Shown one piece after another: positions 7,055-15,642 of a stretch of 64,000 nt of DNA. Below the pieces are notes generated by a model. That model was not told where the DNA came from. It saw only the letters and a list, made by a program, of their open reading frames with translations, and did no database searches. Source of the stretch: an uncultured Ruminococcus sp. (lineage in GTDB: Bacteria; Bacillota; Clostridia; Oscillospirales; Acutalibacteraceae); NCBI GenBank assembly GCA_902778175.1, contig CACYWT010000001.1, positions 1 through 64,000 on the forward strand. The letters are read 5' to 3'. Position 1 is the stretch's first letter. Each line of letters opens with the position of its first letter. The translations under genes were made by a program, and so were the position numbers.

Positions 7055-9502
7055 TTATGAGATCAGACCATATTTATGTTTTACACGTTCGACTTTTTTT
7101 ATTATCGGACAAGAAGCGATTATCAAAAAAGCAGCTGTTGAAACAGCATGAATTATATCAAGCGGCAGACCTGTCAGATAGAATACACGGATATTTTCCC
7201 ATGTGGGTTCAATATGTGACATTATCATAGCTGCCGGATCCATTATTCCTCCGTATATTATTAATGCAGAGAAAAAACCAAATACGCTGATACTAACTCT
7301 GTTCGGAGGTATGACATTTCTTTCAAACAGAAAACCTGCAAGAAATCCGATAAGTCCCATTGCAAACATCTGCCATGGCGTCCACGGTCCCTGCCCGAAA
7401 ATCATATTTGACAAAAGCATAGTTATTGCGCCGACAAGAAAACCCGACTGGGCACCCAATACAGCACCGGTTATTATTATCATCGCTGTTACAGGCTTGA
7501 ATTGTGGCAATCCATAGAAAACTGCCCTTGAAACGATACACATTGCGCACATAACCGAGATCAGTACCAATTCTCTTGTTCTTATATGCTTTTTTTCAAA
7601 TAATGCAAAAAACGGGAGCATACATTCAAGCAATACAAGCAAAGAAATAAAAAGATATTTCGCCTCATCAAGAAAGCTTATACCAAAAAACAATGTGATC
7701 GGAACAAAAGTGAAAACTGACAAAAAAGATATGATTTCCGATTTTCCGCTGTGTGAGATTCTGGATATCTCTATTTTTTTGCTTTTTTCTTTTTTCCCGG
7801 TGATCAGATCATCATTATCATAGCTTCCTGGATCATATAATTTTTTAAGTTTATCATTGTCAATATTATTTTTATACGGAGGCGTAATGCCAAGAAACTG
7901 CATTATATCTTCATCTGTTATTGCATCAGGAATAATTTCAAACGACATTCTTCTTGCAGCAGTTGTATAAAAAGCATTTTCACAAAAGAAATCATGCGGC
8001 TCAGATAAGCCGATAATTTTGCCGTCATGAATAAAAGCACATTTATCGCTTATCGCTGCACAGAAATCCATATCATGACTTACAATTAATATACATATTC
8101 CCTGTTCTGAAAGGAATCTGAGAACAGATCCTATTTCAGCTTTAACTTTACAATCTACACCTTTCACAGGTTCATCAAGAAGAAGTATATCCGGTCTGAA
8201 TAACAGAAGTTTTGCAAGAGCAAGTTTCTGCTGTTCGCCTCCTGAAAGATCATAGGGGTGTTTATCAAGAAGGTCTTTTAGTCCGCATAACAAAATAACA
8301 GTATTGATCGGATATTTCCGACTATTATCATTATCCGGGATCATTTCAGCAAGCTCTGACCTGACAGTGTCACAGGTGAATAAAGCCTTTGGATCCTGCG
8401 GAAGTATAGCGATCTTTTTACCTTCTGCGATCTTATATCTGCCGCTGTACGGTTTATACTGACCGGTAATTATATTCAGAAGAGTAGTTTTTCCTGATCC
8501 ATTCTCTCCGATCAGAGAAACAATCTCCCCTTCATATGCATTAAAAGACAGACCCGATATTATATCAGGTTCATTTTTTTTGTATCTGTAAAAGATGTTT
8601 TTTATTTCAATAGCCGGAGCTTTGTCATTTACAATTTTATCTTTTTTTCGCTCTTCAGCAATACTGCTGCAATCTGCAATAGCTGAAAGCCATTGTCTTC
8701 CGTCCGATATGTTAAGCGGCGTTTTTTCGGAAATACCTTCTGTACAGCTATATACCCTTGCGCCAACAGGCAAGGCTCCGAGAAGCTCCGGACAGGATTT
8801 ATAGATAAAAGCAGCTGTTTTACATGGGGCAGCATCGCTTGCAATCTTACCGTCAGACATAATAATAATCCTGCTGCTGACAGAAAATGTCCGTTCGAGG
8901 TCATGCTCGCAGATTATTACAGTGGTTCCGAGTTCACGATTGACAGATAATAGAAGCTGCATGAATTTTTCAGCAGAAGACGGATCAAGCTGTGATGTGG
9001 GTTCGTCGAGAATTATTACTTTAGGGTGTAATATCATTGCCGCCGCAAGATTTACAATCTGACGCTGTCCGCCGGAAAGCTCACACATTCGTTTATTAAT
9101 AATATGATTCAATCCGAAAAAAGATGAGGTTTCCGCAACACGTCTGCGTATTACATTACAATCAAGACCAATGTTTTCCAGACCAAAAGCAAGCTCCTGC
9201 CTGACATTATCGGTAACGGTCTGATCATCAGGTGACTGCAGAATAAAACCAATTTCGCAGGCAAGTGTCTTATCATCGTATTTATCTATATTATCTGAAT
9301 AATAAAGTATTTCTCCGCCGGAACTGCCATGTGGACGAAGCGAAGGTTTAAGCTGTCTAAGCAGCGTACTTTTTCCGCAGCCGGATAAACCGCATATGGT
9401 GATGAAATCTCCCTCAATTACAGAAAAAGAAATATCAGCAAGAGTCGGTTCAATTGAATCCGGATAAGAAAAACTCAAATTGCTGATCGAATAGATCTCC
9501 AA
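7055..9502 (-). CDS. ECF transporter fusion: two ATPase domains plus an S component
   Basis: A protein of about 815 residues. ATPase domain 1 (about 1-240) has Walker A GLSGCGKST, signature LSGGQRQ and Walker B VIILDEPTSQLD. ATPase domain 2 (about 285-510) has GENGSGKTT, LSGGEQQKLAL and DILLLDEPVKGVD. After a charged linker, about 590-815 holds some six membrane helices of an ECF S component (substrate-binding subunit), with GPWTPWQMFAMGLIGFLAG. The start is probably the TTG at 9502, 7 bases after GGGAGG; the TTG at 9508 is too close to that site. It overlaps ecfT by 28 bases. The B12 riboswitch upstream points to cobalamin as substrate. ECF subunits are usually separate, so the three-part fusion is notable. 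Confidence 0.88.
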   Translation of the reverse strand: MEIYSISNLSFSYPDSIEPTLADISFSVIEGDFITICGLSGCGKSTLLRQLKPSLRPHGSSGGEILYYSDNIDKYDDKTLACEIGFILQSPDDQTVTDNVRQELAFGLENIGLDCNVIRRRVAETSSFFGLNHIINKRMCELSGGQRQIVNLAAAMILHPKVIILDEPTSQLDPSSAEKFMQLLLSVNRELGTTVIICEHDLERTFSVSSRIIIMSDGKIASDAAPCKTAAFIYKSCPELLGALPVGARVYSCTEGISEKTPLNISDGRQWLSAIADCSSIAEERKKDKIVNDKAPAIEIKNIFYRYKKNEPDIISGLSFNAYEGEIVSLIGENGSGKTTLLNIITGQYKPYSGRYKIAEGKKIAILPQDPKALFTCDTVRSELAEMIPDNDNSRKYPINTVILLCGLKDLLDKHPYDLSGGEQQKLALAKLLLFRPDILLLDEPVKGVDCKVKAEIGSVLRFLSEQGICILIVSHDMDFCAAISDKCAFIHDGKIIGLSEPHDFFCENAFYTTAARRMSFEIIPDAITDEDIMQFLGITPPYKNNIDNDKLKKLYDPGSYDNDDLITGKKEKSKKIEISRISHSGKSEIISFLSVFTFVPITLFFGISFLDEAKYLFISLLVLLECMLPFFALFEKKHIRTRELVLISVMCAMCIVSRAVFYGLPQFKPVTAMIIITGAVLGAQSGFLVGAITMLLSNMIFGQGPWTPWQMFAMGLIGFLAGFLFERNVIPPNRVSISVFGFFSALIIYGGIMDPAAMIMSHIEPTWENIRVFYLTGLPLDIIHAVSTAAFLIIASCPIIKKVERVKHKYGLIS

Positions 9503-10365
9503 TGACAATCCTCCCTTATATCAATTATAATCGGAAACAGACAGAGAATAATATAAACGATGATTACCGCGATATCCGAAATCCCGTTTATGACTATTTC
9601 AAAATACGGATAATAGGAGTAATCAGCTGCTCCAAAGTAACGCATGACAAATATACCTGCTGAAATAATAATACTTGATGCAATTACGATATAATCTTTT
9701 TTGCGCATAGTAAAAATTGAATAAAAGCTGCGTTTTGCAGATCCGTATCCCCTGCTTTTCATAGAATCCGCGGTATCAACTGAATTTTCCAGTGACCAAC
9801 CAATCATTACCGATAAGATCCTTATTCCTTTTCTGATCCTGTGTTTTTTCTTTCCGGTGGCAGTATCATACCCCAACGGAAACTGTGCAGCTCGAACCTG
9901 ACGAAATCTTGCACTGAATTTGCTGATAAAATTAAGCGTCATTGAAAGAAAAAGAGCAAGTTTAGGAGATATCCTTCCGAAAAGCCACATAACTTTTTCA
10001 GAATTGAATATCCTGTTGATACTGTAAAACCAAGCTGTTATTGATGACAGCATCAGTGCAGCTGAAATACCGAATATCAAAGCCTCAAGAGTGAGTTTAT
10101 TACCATCAGGTAATGTCAGAATAGGAGTGATCCCCCTGTGACTGATAAGAGGATTGATTATTATTATCATTGCAGATGTTATCACATTCAATCGTATCAG
10201 TTTTAAAAATGCATTGATACCGGCAGAATAAAGAACATATGCTGCGGCAGATAACAGAGAGATTCCAAGCAGTATCGGGTTCATTATAAACATACAGACT
10301 GACAATACCGCTGCAAAATAAATAAATTGTGTAAGAGGATGATATGAAGAAAAGCCTGTATCCAT
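9475..10365 (-). CDS. ecfT: ECF transporter transmembrane (T) component
   Basis: A 296-residue integral membrane protein of the EcfT family. Hydrophobic helices cluster at the N- and C-terminal thirds. A cytoplasmic coupling region contains the conserved SMKSRGYG motif that docks in the ATPase grooves. It links the ATP hydrolysis of the EcfA domains to movement of the S component. It sits directly between the DUF4430 protein gene (2-base gap) and the ATPase-S fusion gene (28-base overlap), so all are translated from one message under the cobalamin riboswitch. Length is slightly above the usual 265. Confidence 0.9.
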   Translation of the reverse strand: MDTGFSSYHPLTQFIYFAAVLSVCMFIMNPILLGISLLSAAAYVLYSAGINAFLKLIRLNVITSAMIIIINPLISHRGITPILTLPDGNKLTLEALIFGISAALMLSSITAWFYSINRIFNSEKVMWLFGRISPKLALFLSMTLNFISKFSARFRQVRAAQFPLGYDTATGKKKHRIRKGIRILSVMIGWSLENSVDTADSMKSRGYGSAKRSFYSIFTMRKKDYIVIASSIIISAGIFVMRYFGAADYSYYPYFEIVINGISDIAVIIVYIILCLFPIIIDIREDCHWRSIRSAI

Positions 10366-10367
10366 AA

Positions 10368-11312
10368 TTACCCCCTGTATTCGTTCCCGATATCCGCACC
10401 AAGATCGCAGCTGTAAATAAATGAGATCCTGTCGTTTTCATCAGCTTTATAATCAGAACAGCCAACAGCAGGAAATTGTCCGTTTACGCTGTACATCCAT
10501 CCGGAAATACTCCCGCAGTCAAATTCATACAAATTTCCTATTCCCTCTATATAAGCGCCGCCTGAAATCGGAGTAAGAGTGAATTCAAGGCTGATGCCGT
10601 TTTCTTCACAGCAGCGTTTGAGGATATCAAAAACAGTTTCTCCATCACTGTATGATACCGTTTTTTCAGAAAGTATTATCCCGTTTTCCGGGAGTAATGC
10701 TTTTGTTCGTTTGTTAAGTCGTTTATCAGCAACAGCCGTATGACAATCAATAGTAAGATAGCATTTCCTGACAGCTTCCTCGCTATTATAAGTATCAGAT
10801 GATATCGTCACGCTTTCAGTACTGCTTTCGATTTTGCTTTCTGTACTGCTTTCCGTAATACTTTCAGCAAATGATTCCGATGATGTATTCTCTGATACCT
10901 CCGGTTCAGAGATAATGCTTGTTATCTCCTTTGATGATTCAGTGTAAATAACAGATTCATGGCTTTCTTCATGATAATCAGATACAACGGAAGAAAGCTG
11001 CGTCGTTTCAGAAGGCTGCTTTATCTCTTCGGGTTTGCTGCTGTATAATTTTTCCGGTACAGATGAGATACTGCTGCTTTCTTTGTTAATGTTGCTTTTG
11101 GCAGTGGATTTTTCGGTTTCACTGTGTTTATTATTTTTTTCTTCTTTATCTTTTTTCTGACTGCTTTCCGATACGACAGAAACCGCAGAGCTTTTCTGCG
11201 CTGCGGTATTCGGTGTCGGCTTTATGCCGGTAAGATATGCTGCTGTAAGTACTGCTGAAATAATAACAGCAATAATGAGATATTTTTTATTATCTGAGAT
11301 CCATTTTTTCAT
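10368..11312 (-). CDS. Membrane-anchored DUF4430 protein with Ser/Glu-rich stalk
   Basis: A 314-residue protein with an N-terminal membrane anchor (about 11-30). A long stalk (about 40-180), rich in Ser, Glu, Thr and Lys, leads to a C-terminal DUF4430 domain (about 185-310) that includes SGWMYSVNG and SCDLGADIG. DUF4430 corresponds to the beta domain of animal transcobalamin and intrinsic factor. It lies between the transcobalamin-like gene (23-base overlap) and ecfT (2-base gap). A role in holding cobalamin at the cell surface and passing it to the ECF transporter is inferred from domain kinship and the riboswitch. Direct binding is not shown. Confidence 0.83.
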   Translation of the reverse strand: MKKWISDNKKYLIIAVIISAVLTAAYLTGIKPTPNTAAQKSSAVSVVSESSQKKDKEEKNNKHSETEKSTAKSNINKESSSISSVPEKLYSSKPEEIKQPSETTQLSSVVSDYHEESHESVIYTESSKEITSIISEPEVSENTSSESFAESITESSTESKIESSTESVTISSDTYNSEEAVRKCYLTIDCHTAVADKRLNKRTKALLPENGIILSEKTVSYSDGETVFDILKRCCEENGISLEFTLTPISGGAYIEGIGNLYEFDCGSISGWMYSVNGQFPAVGCSDYKADENDRISFIYSCDLGADIGNEYRG

Positions 11313-13329
11313 TTTTGTTCTTTATAAGGTTTCTTTTTCCGCATAAAACAGTAATAACGGCAGATGCAGCAATTACTGAACCTATAATAATCAACATATA
11401 ATTGTTTTCACCGGTCGGGACGGTTCCGTTGTCATTTTTATTGCTTTCAGATGATTCCGTCGGTTTTTTATCATCAGATGAAGGAACAGACGATTCAGTC
11501 GGATCATCTGTTTTTTCATTTTTATTATCGGATATCTCATCATCAGGATCGATTACAGGTTCGCTCTTTCTGAATACAACATCGCTCATATCATAAAGAA
11601 CTGTCTTTGCTTCTGCAAAACGCTGATATGCACATACAGAATAAAATGCCTGGAGTGTTGAAAGAGCGTTTTCTTCTCCGCCGAACTCATGAGAAAAGCT
11701 TCCGTCAATATAGAAACGCATAAGACCAGCAAGAGCGTTTCCGTTTTCTTTTACAAATCTGCTGTCGCTTGCGGAATCGATCCCCAGAGCAGAAAGAGCT
11801 GTTACGATCTGCGCACTGTTTTCACAGTTGGGAGCGCCGTAAGACGTATATGTACCGTCATCATTCTGTATTTCCGAAAGAAGAGCCAAAGCCTTGTCAA
11901 CGGCAGTTTTTACCTTTTCGTCTTTATTATAATAAGGAGCAAGAGCCTGTATTACTATGCCTGTCATATCCGGTTCAGAGGTTTCTCCGAAGAAAGCCCA
12001 TCCTCCGTCAGATAACTGTGTCGAAAGAATAAAATCGATCAGATTTTCTCTTGTTGTCTGTACAGCGCCTTCGGGAGCGTCGGGGATCATATAATTATGA
12101 GTATCAAGAGCAATAAGTGTATAAGCAGCACCGTTAATGCCTTGCTTTACCGCAAAGTCAAGATCAGAGAGTTCTGATACGAGATTCATACCATTGAAGT
12201 TTTCGGCATTATAACCTAATGCACCAAGAACAATGATGTATTTTGCATAATCAGTTGCCTTATTAGATTTATTTTCTTTAAGATAATCATATAATGTTTC
12301 AGCATATTGCTCAGCTGACGTATCATCGACCTGACCGAGCCTTGCAAGAGCCAGGATAGCCCATTCGTTTCCGGTTTCGGTAAAGATTTCCGGTTTGTTC
12401 AGTTTTGCGCTTGTTGATTCAATAATATCCTCTGTAGAGATATCCGGATTATAAGAAGGAATATTCTCCTGGGGATTATCGTTTGTTTCATCAGGTTTGC
12501 TTGTGTGAGGATCAGTTTCCGTATCGGTTTTTTCAGCAGGGTCTGACTGAGCATTTTCGATTTCAAGATTCAGCGTGTAAAGAGTTTCTTTCAGACCCTC
12601 AGGCGGATATGACAGCCATGCAGAATGACCTACTCCTATATAAATCACATCGCCGTTTTTAACCTGAATATTCCTGCTCGATTTATAGTCCGTACCTTCA
12701 GTATCGGGAGTATATGCATTTTTGTATATCTTTCGTAAATAATTCTTATTTGCCGCTGTAGGAACAACTTTAATACTGTCAGTTCCCTCTGGAAGTGTAA
12801 TATTGTATTCAGTGATATTATCAGTAAGCTGAATGTTTTCTTCACCAACCGTCAGGCTTTTCAGCGAAGTATCAGTACTGTAAAAATCCGAACCTAAATC
12901 TGCGCCCCAGTTCAGCGAATACGAAAGCGTGATCTCATCTCCGTCGCTGAGATTGAGTGTATTTATACCTCCGTTGCCGTACCAGTCATTATATCCTATC
13001 ATCCAGCCGCCCATCTTCGCAGTATCCGCAGCGGCAGAAAGACCGTTTATATCGGTAATATAATTATCTGCTGCTCCTGTCTGTGTATATCCGTGTGATG
13101 AGAGCGTAGTATCAAGAACTGATACAGCAGAGTCATTTTCGTTCAGAGTTACCCATTCATCAATAAGAGTACCCGACCAGACAGCTCCGTCTGATTCCGA
13201 AAATGTATTGTTCTCAACAACAATATGTACAGTATCGCTTTCCTGCAATGCATATACAGATGATGATATCACCGTACATAACAATGCAGCTGATGCCGTT
13301 ACAGATAAAAACTTATTCAATACTTTCAT
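11290..13329 (-). CDS. Secreted transcobalamin-like protein (DUF4430 + alpha/alpha-toroid)
   Basis: A 679-residue surface protein. A signal peptide (1-28) is followed by a DUF4430 domain (about 33-150; GGWMIGYNDWYGNGG at 108, NWGADLG at 140) and a beta-sandwich stretch (about 155-260). After an acidic linker comes a helical-repeat domain (about 300-585) of the prenyltransferase/squalene-cyclase toroid kind, with repeated GGW, DGTY and GNALAGL turns. An acidic linker and a C-terminal membrane helix (about 645-665) with basic tail anchor it; a VPTGE stretch before the helix is only a weak sortase-like motif. Toroid plus DUF4430 is the same domain pair, in other order, as intrinsic factor/transcobalamin. 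With the B12 riboswitch, a cobalamin-capture role is a strong inference. Confidence 0.82.
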   Translation of the reverse strand: MKVLNKFLSVTASAALLCTVISSSVYALQESDTVHIVVENNTFSESDGAVWSGTLIDEWVTLNENDSAVSVLDTTLSSHGYTQTGAADNYITDINGLSAAADTAKMGGWMIGYNDWYGNGGINTLNLSDGDEITLSYSLNWGADLGSDFYSTDTSLKSLTVGEENIQLTDNITEYNITLPEGTDSIKVVPTAANKNYLRKIYKNAYTPDTEGTDYKSSRNIQVKNGDVIYIGVGHSAWLSYPPEGLKETLYTLNLEIENAQSDPAEKTDTETDPHTSKPDETNDNPQENIPSYNPDISTEDIIESTSAKLNKPEIFTETGNEWAILALARLGQVDDTSAEQYAETLYDYLKENKSNKATDYAKYIIVLGALGYNAENFNGMNLVSELSDLDFAVKQGINGAAYTLIALDTHNYMIPDAPEGAVQTTRENLIDFILSTQLSDGGWAFFGETSEPDMTGIVIQALAPYYNKDEKVKTAVDKALALLSEIQNDDGTYTSYGAPNCENSAQIVTALSALGIDSASDSRFVKENGNALAGLMRFYIDGSFSHEFGGEENALSTLQAFYSVCAYQRFAEAKTVLYDMSDVVFRKSEPVIDPDDEISDNKNEKTDDPTESSVPSSDDKKPTESSESNKNDNGTVPTGENNYMLIIIGSVIAASAVITVLCGKRNLIKNKNEKMDLR

Positions 13330-13627
13330 TTCTGTTTTCCTCCGTTTTTACAATTGTTACGGCATTTTCCGATGTATCAGTATGTTTTTTCAGTTTTCTG
13401 TTTTTTCTGCTGCGAAGCCGTTTGAGCCTGCTTTTTTCCTTTGTGCTGACTACAGGCGGAGCTTTAAGCCCTGCTGCTTCAAGTGCCCTCGGCCATGGAC
13501 CGAGCTTTTGTTTGATAAAGCAGACAGTTTCGCTGTCAAAATCACTTTTTTGCGGTAACCTTCCGAGCAATTCAGCTTTATCTTTCAGCAGATTTATCGC
13601 TGTCAGCGTTTTTTCCTGATTAGTCAT
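13313..13627 (-). CDS. Small HNHR-motif protein, first gene of the cobalamin operon
   Basis: About 104 residues from the ATG at 13627; no convincing ribosome site is visible, so the start is uncertain. Residues about 15-55 match the homing-endonuclease-associated repeat (HNHR) pattern: LGRLPQKSDFD, then a helix, then GPWPRALEAAGLK. This small module is usually DNA-binding. The C-terminal half is very basic (KSRLKRLRSRKNRKLKKH). It overlaps the next gene by 17 bases and directly follows the riboswitch. Why such a module heads a vitamin transport operon is unclear; it may be a regulator. Confidence 0.65.
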   Translation of the reverse strand: MTNQEKTLTAINLLKDKAELLGRLPQKSDFDSETVCFIKQKLGPWPRALEAAGLKAPPVVSTKEKSRLKRLRSRKNRKLKKHTDTSENAVTIVKTEENRNESIE

Positions 13628-13671
13628 ATCATTACACCAAAAAATGCTTTTTTTGTTCCGAATCCTGCATA

Positions 13672-13693
13672 AAAATCCGATCATAATAATCGG
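13672..13693 (-). terminator. Weak hairpin plus U5 between riboswitch and first gene
   Basis: Read on the minus strand, CCGAT-7 bases-ATCGG is followed by TTTTT. It lies after the cobalamin aptamer and before the coding region, so it could be the expression platform. The stem is short and the assignment tentative. Confidence 0.35.
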
Positions 13694-13769
13694 TTCCGGA
13701 CGAAAACAAAAAAAGCACAACTGATTATATTATAAGACAGGCCATATCAAAATGGGCGCACTCCGACAC

Positions 13770-13945
13770 AGCATTATGTATAATCGGTTGCACCTCTTCA
13801 TCGTCCAAGCCTGCAAAGCCGGCAGCTGCGGAAGTATTCTGACTTATGGCATATGCCAAACACAGTAATGACGGTTGTCCCGGATTTTCACCGGATTCCC
13901 AATTACCTACCGGGCTTAAAGCCTTTCGCACCGCAGACAGCAATA
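13770..13945 (-). promoter_or_regulatory. Cobalamin (B12) riboswitch
   Basis: On the minus strand the conserved core reads GGGAATCCGGTGAAAATCC, then GACAACCGTCATTACTGT, and later AAGTCAGAATAC. This is the AdoCbl-class order. CTGCGG at about 13935 and CCGCAG at about 13831 form the closing helix of the core (13826-13940). The segment on to 13770 (AGGTGCAACC) is a candidate for the outer regulatory stem. It should repress the downstream operon when cobalamin is plentiful. Which cobalamin form is sensed cannot be read from sequence alone. Confidence 0.93.
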
Positions 13946-13960
13946 TTCGGTTCTTTAAAT

Positions 13961-13989
13961 AATATAGCAGATTAAAATGACTATGTCAA
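13961..13989 (-). promoter_or_regulatory. Promoter of the cobalamin operon
   Basis: On the minus strand, -35 TTGACA (13984-13989), 17-base spacer, -10 TATATT (13961-13966). It starts transcription about 15 bases before the riboswitch core. Confidence 0.85.
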
Positions 13990-13997
13990 TATCAAAA

Positions 13998-14258
13998 CTA
14001 CAAAATACGCTGCAGCAGAAGTAATGCCGTAACTCCCGGAATACCAAGAACAGCCGATACGGAAAGATTCATGGGGCTTACGGGAATAAAAACACCTGTA
14101 AATGATGAAGATAAATTAACGCATACAAGAGCTATCAATCCCGGCGTAAGGGAAATAAAAGCACTTCTGACGGGATGCTTTGAGCGCATAATACAATGTA
14201 TTATTATCAGAGTAAGAATTATTGCAACAATTATTGCTGCTGTAAGTCCTTTTTCCAT
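13998..14258 (-). CDS. bofA: BofA-family protein (pro-sigma-K processing inhibitor)
   Basis: An 86-residue protein with two membrane segments. The C-terminal signature is LSVSAVLGIPGVTALLLLQ, matching the BofA family. In Bacillus, BofA holds the SpoIVFB protease inactive until the forespore signals. In Clostridia the gene is kept even where the sigma-K route differs. The ATG has GGAGGG upstream. It stands alone between the CLC gene and the promoter of the cobalamin operon. Confidence 0.8.
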   Translation of the reverse strand: MEKGLTAAIIVAIILTLIIIHCIMRSKHPVRSAFISLTPGLIALVCVNLSSSFTGVFIPVSPMNLSVSAVLGIPGVTALLLLQRIL

Positions 14259-14310
14259 AAAAAATCCCTCCGTATCTTTATATAAATATATAATACGAAG
14301 GGAAATAATA

Positions 14311-15612
14311 TTACTTATTTATTTTCAGCATGGAATGACTGCCGTGCGTACTGCGCTGCTTGGTATATATACTGTTATCTCCATTGAATATATATGCTAT
14401 AACACAGGCAGCAAAAAAGAACGGCATATATTGATATCCGAATACTTCTGCTCCAATAAACATCGGCGCTATAAGAGTATTTGTCGCTGCGCCGAAAACA
14501 GCAACATAACCAAGAGCGGCAAATAATACAACGGGCATACCGGTAAGCGCTGCTATTACAGCGCCCAGAGTTGCTCCTATCGAAAACAGAGGAGTAACCT
14601 CTCCGCCCTGAAAACCGGCGGCAATAGTAATTATCGTAAATAAAAACTTCAGAGCAAAATCCCAATAATAAACTTCTCCATCACGGAAAGAGGCATTGAT
14701 AAGATTAGTACCAAGACCGCTGTATCTTCCGCAGTACAGAAGAAGAGAAAACAAGCTTATAATTGCTCCGGCAGAAGCAATGTGGATATATGGATTTTTA
14801 AGTATTTTTGCGAAAAGCTTTTTCGTGAACCTCAGCAGAAGCGCAAAGCCTCCTCCGACAATGCCAAAGCTGACCGCTGCAATGCAGAACGGAAGAAATG
14901 TATGATAATCAATAGTAAATGTGATATCAGAAGAAACAGTGAATTTTTCAAGTCCAAGATATCCCGATACGGTACTGGCGGTATATGAAGCAATCAGCGC
15001 AGGTAAAAGCGCAGTCACTTCCAGATATCCTGCCGACAGAACTTCTGTTGCAAAGAATACAGCGGCTATCGGTGTACGGAACAATCCTCCGAAACCTGCT
15101 GCCATTCCTGTAATAGTGAGGATCCTGACTGAATTTTTGTTTTCGAGATGTATATTTCTCGCTGTAAAACTTCCGAGAGTTCCTCCGATCTGAACAGCTA
15201 CGCCCTCACGTCCGGCACTTCCTCCGAACAGATGCGTTATCCATGTACTTAAAGTTACAAACGGAATAAGCCTTAGTTTTATTTCACTTCGTTTATTTCT
15301 GGCACGATCAAACAGCAATGACATTCCGTTCTGGGTTTCTTTACCAAAACGATCATATATATAATAAATGAGCAGACCGGCAGCAGCAAGAAAAGGAATA
15401 AACCAGAATGGATTATTTTCCCGAATATATGTAACTTTCAGAAGTACTATGCCGAATAATGCGTCCAAACCTCCGGTTATTATACCGATACCTACCGCAA
15501 GTAAACAAAAAACAATAAATGTAATTATCCGGTTAAATATCTTTTCGTTTTTCTGTGTTGTCTGCGTTTTGGGTTCAATATTTATTGTTATTGTCTTTTT
15601 CGGGGAAGACAT
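14311..15612 (-). CDS. CLC-family anion channel/antiporter, CLC-F-like
   Basis: A 433-residue membrane protein of the CLC fold with ten or more hydrophobic helices. The GREG motif with the gating glutamate is at 134-137 (GSAGREGVAVQIGG), and GFGGLFRTPIAAVFFATEV follows. The canonical GSGIP selectivity loop is replaced by a QNGMSLL stretch (94-100). A Met in place of the anion-coordinating Ser is reported for one clade of CLC-F fluoride/proton antiporters, so fluoride export is the likely role. I could not find a fluoride riboswitch in the short upstream region, which holds a repeat element instead. Chloride transport remains possible. Confidence 0.83.
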   Translation of the reverse strand: MSSPKKTITINIEPKTQTTQKNEKIFNRIITFIVFCLLAVGIGIITGGLDALFGIVLLKVTYIRENNPFWFIPFLAAAGLLIYYIYDRFGKETQNGMSLLFDRARNKRSEIKLRLIPFVTLSTWITHLFGGSAGREGVAVQIGGTLGSFTARNIHLENKNSVRILTITGMAAGFGGLFRTPIAAVFFATEVLSAGYLEVTALLPALIASYTASTVSGYLGLEKFTVSSDITFTIDYHTFLPFCIAAVSFGIVGGGFALLLRFTKKLFAKILKNPYIHIASAGAIISLFSLLLYCGRYSGLGTNLINASFRDGEVYYWDFALKFLFTIITIAAGFQGGEVTPLFSIGATLGAVIAALTGMPVVLFAALGYVAVFGAATNTLIAPMFIGAEVFGYQYMPFFFAACVIAYIFNGDNSIYTKQRSTHGSHSMLKINK

Positions 15613-15642
15613 TTTTTATTCATACCTTTCAGATTGCATTTT

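Noticed and set aside
11290-13329. LPxTG sortase signal at the C-terminus of the transcobalamin-like protein
   Set aside because: The VPTGE stretch before the last helix lacks the five-residue LPxTG spacing; a plain membrane anchor is the safer reading.
13725-13943. 72-codon minus-strand open frame
   Set aside because: It coincides with the conserved sequence of the cobalamin riboswitch and has no protein-like features.
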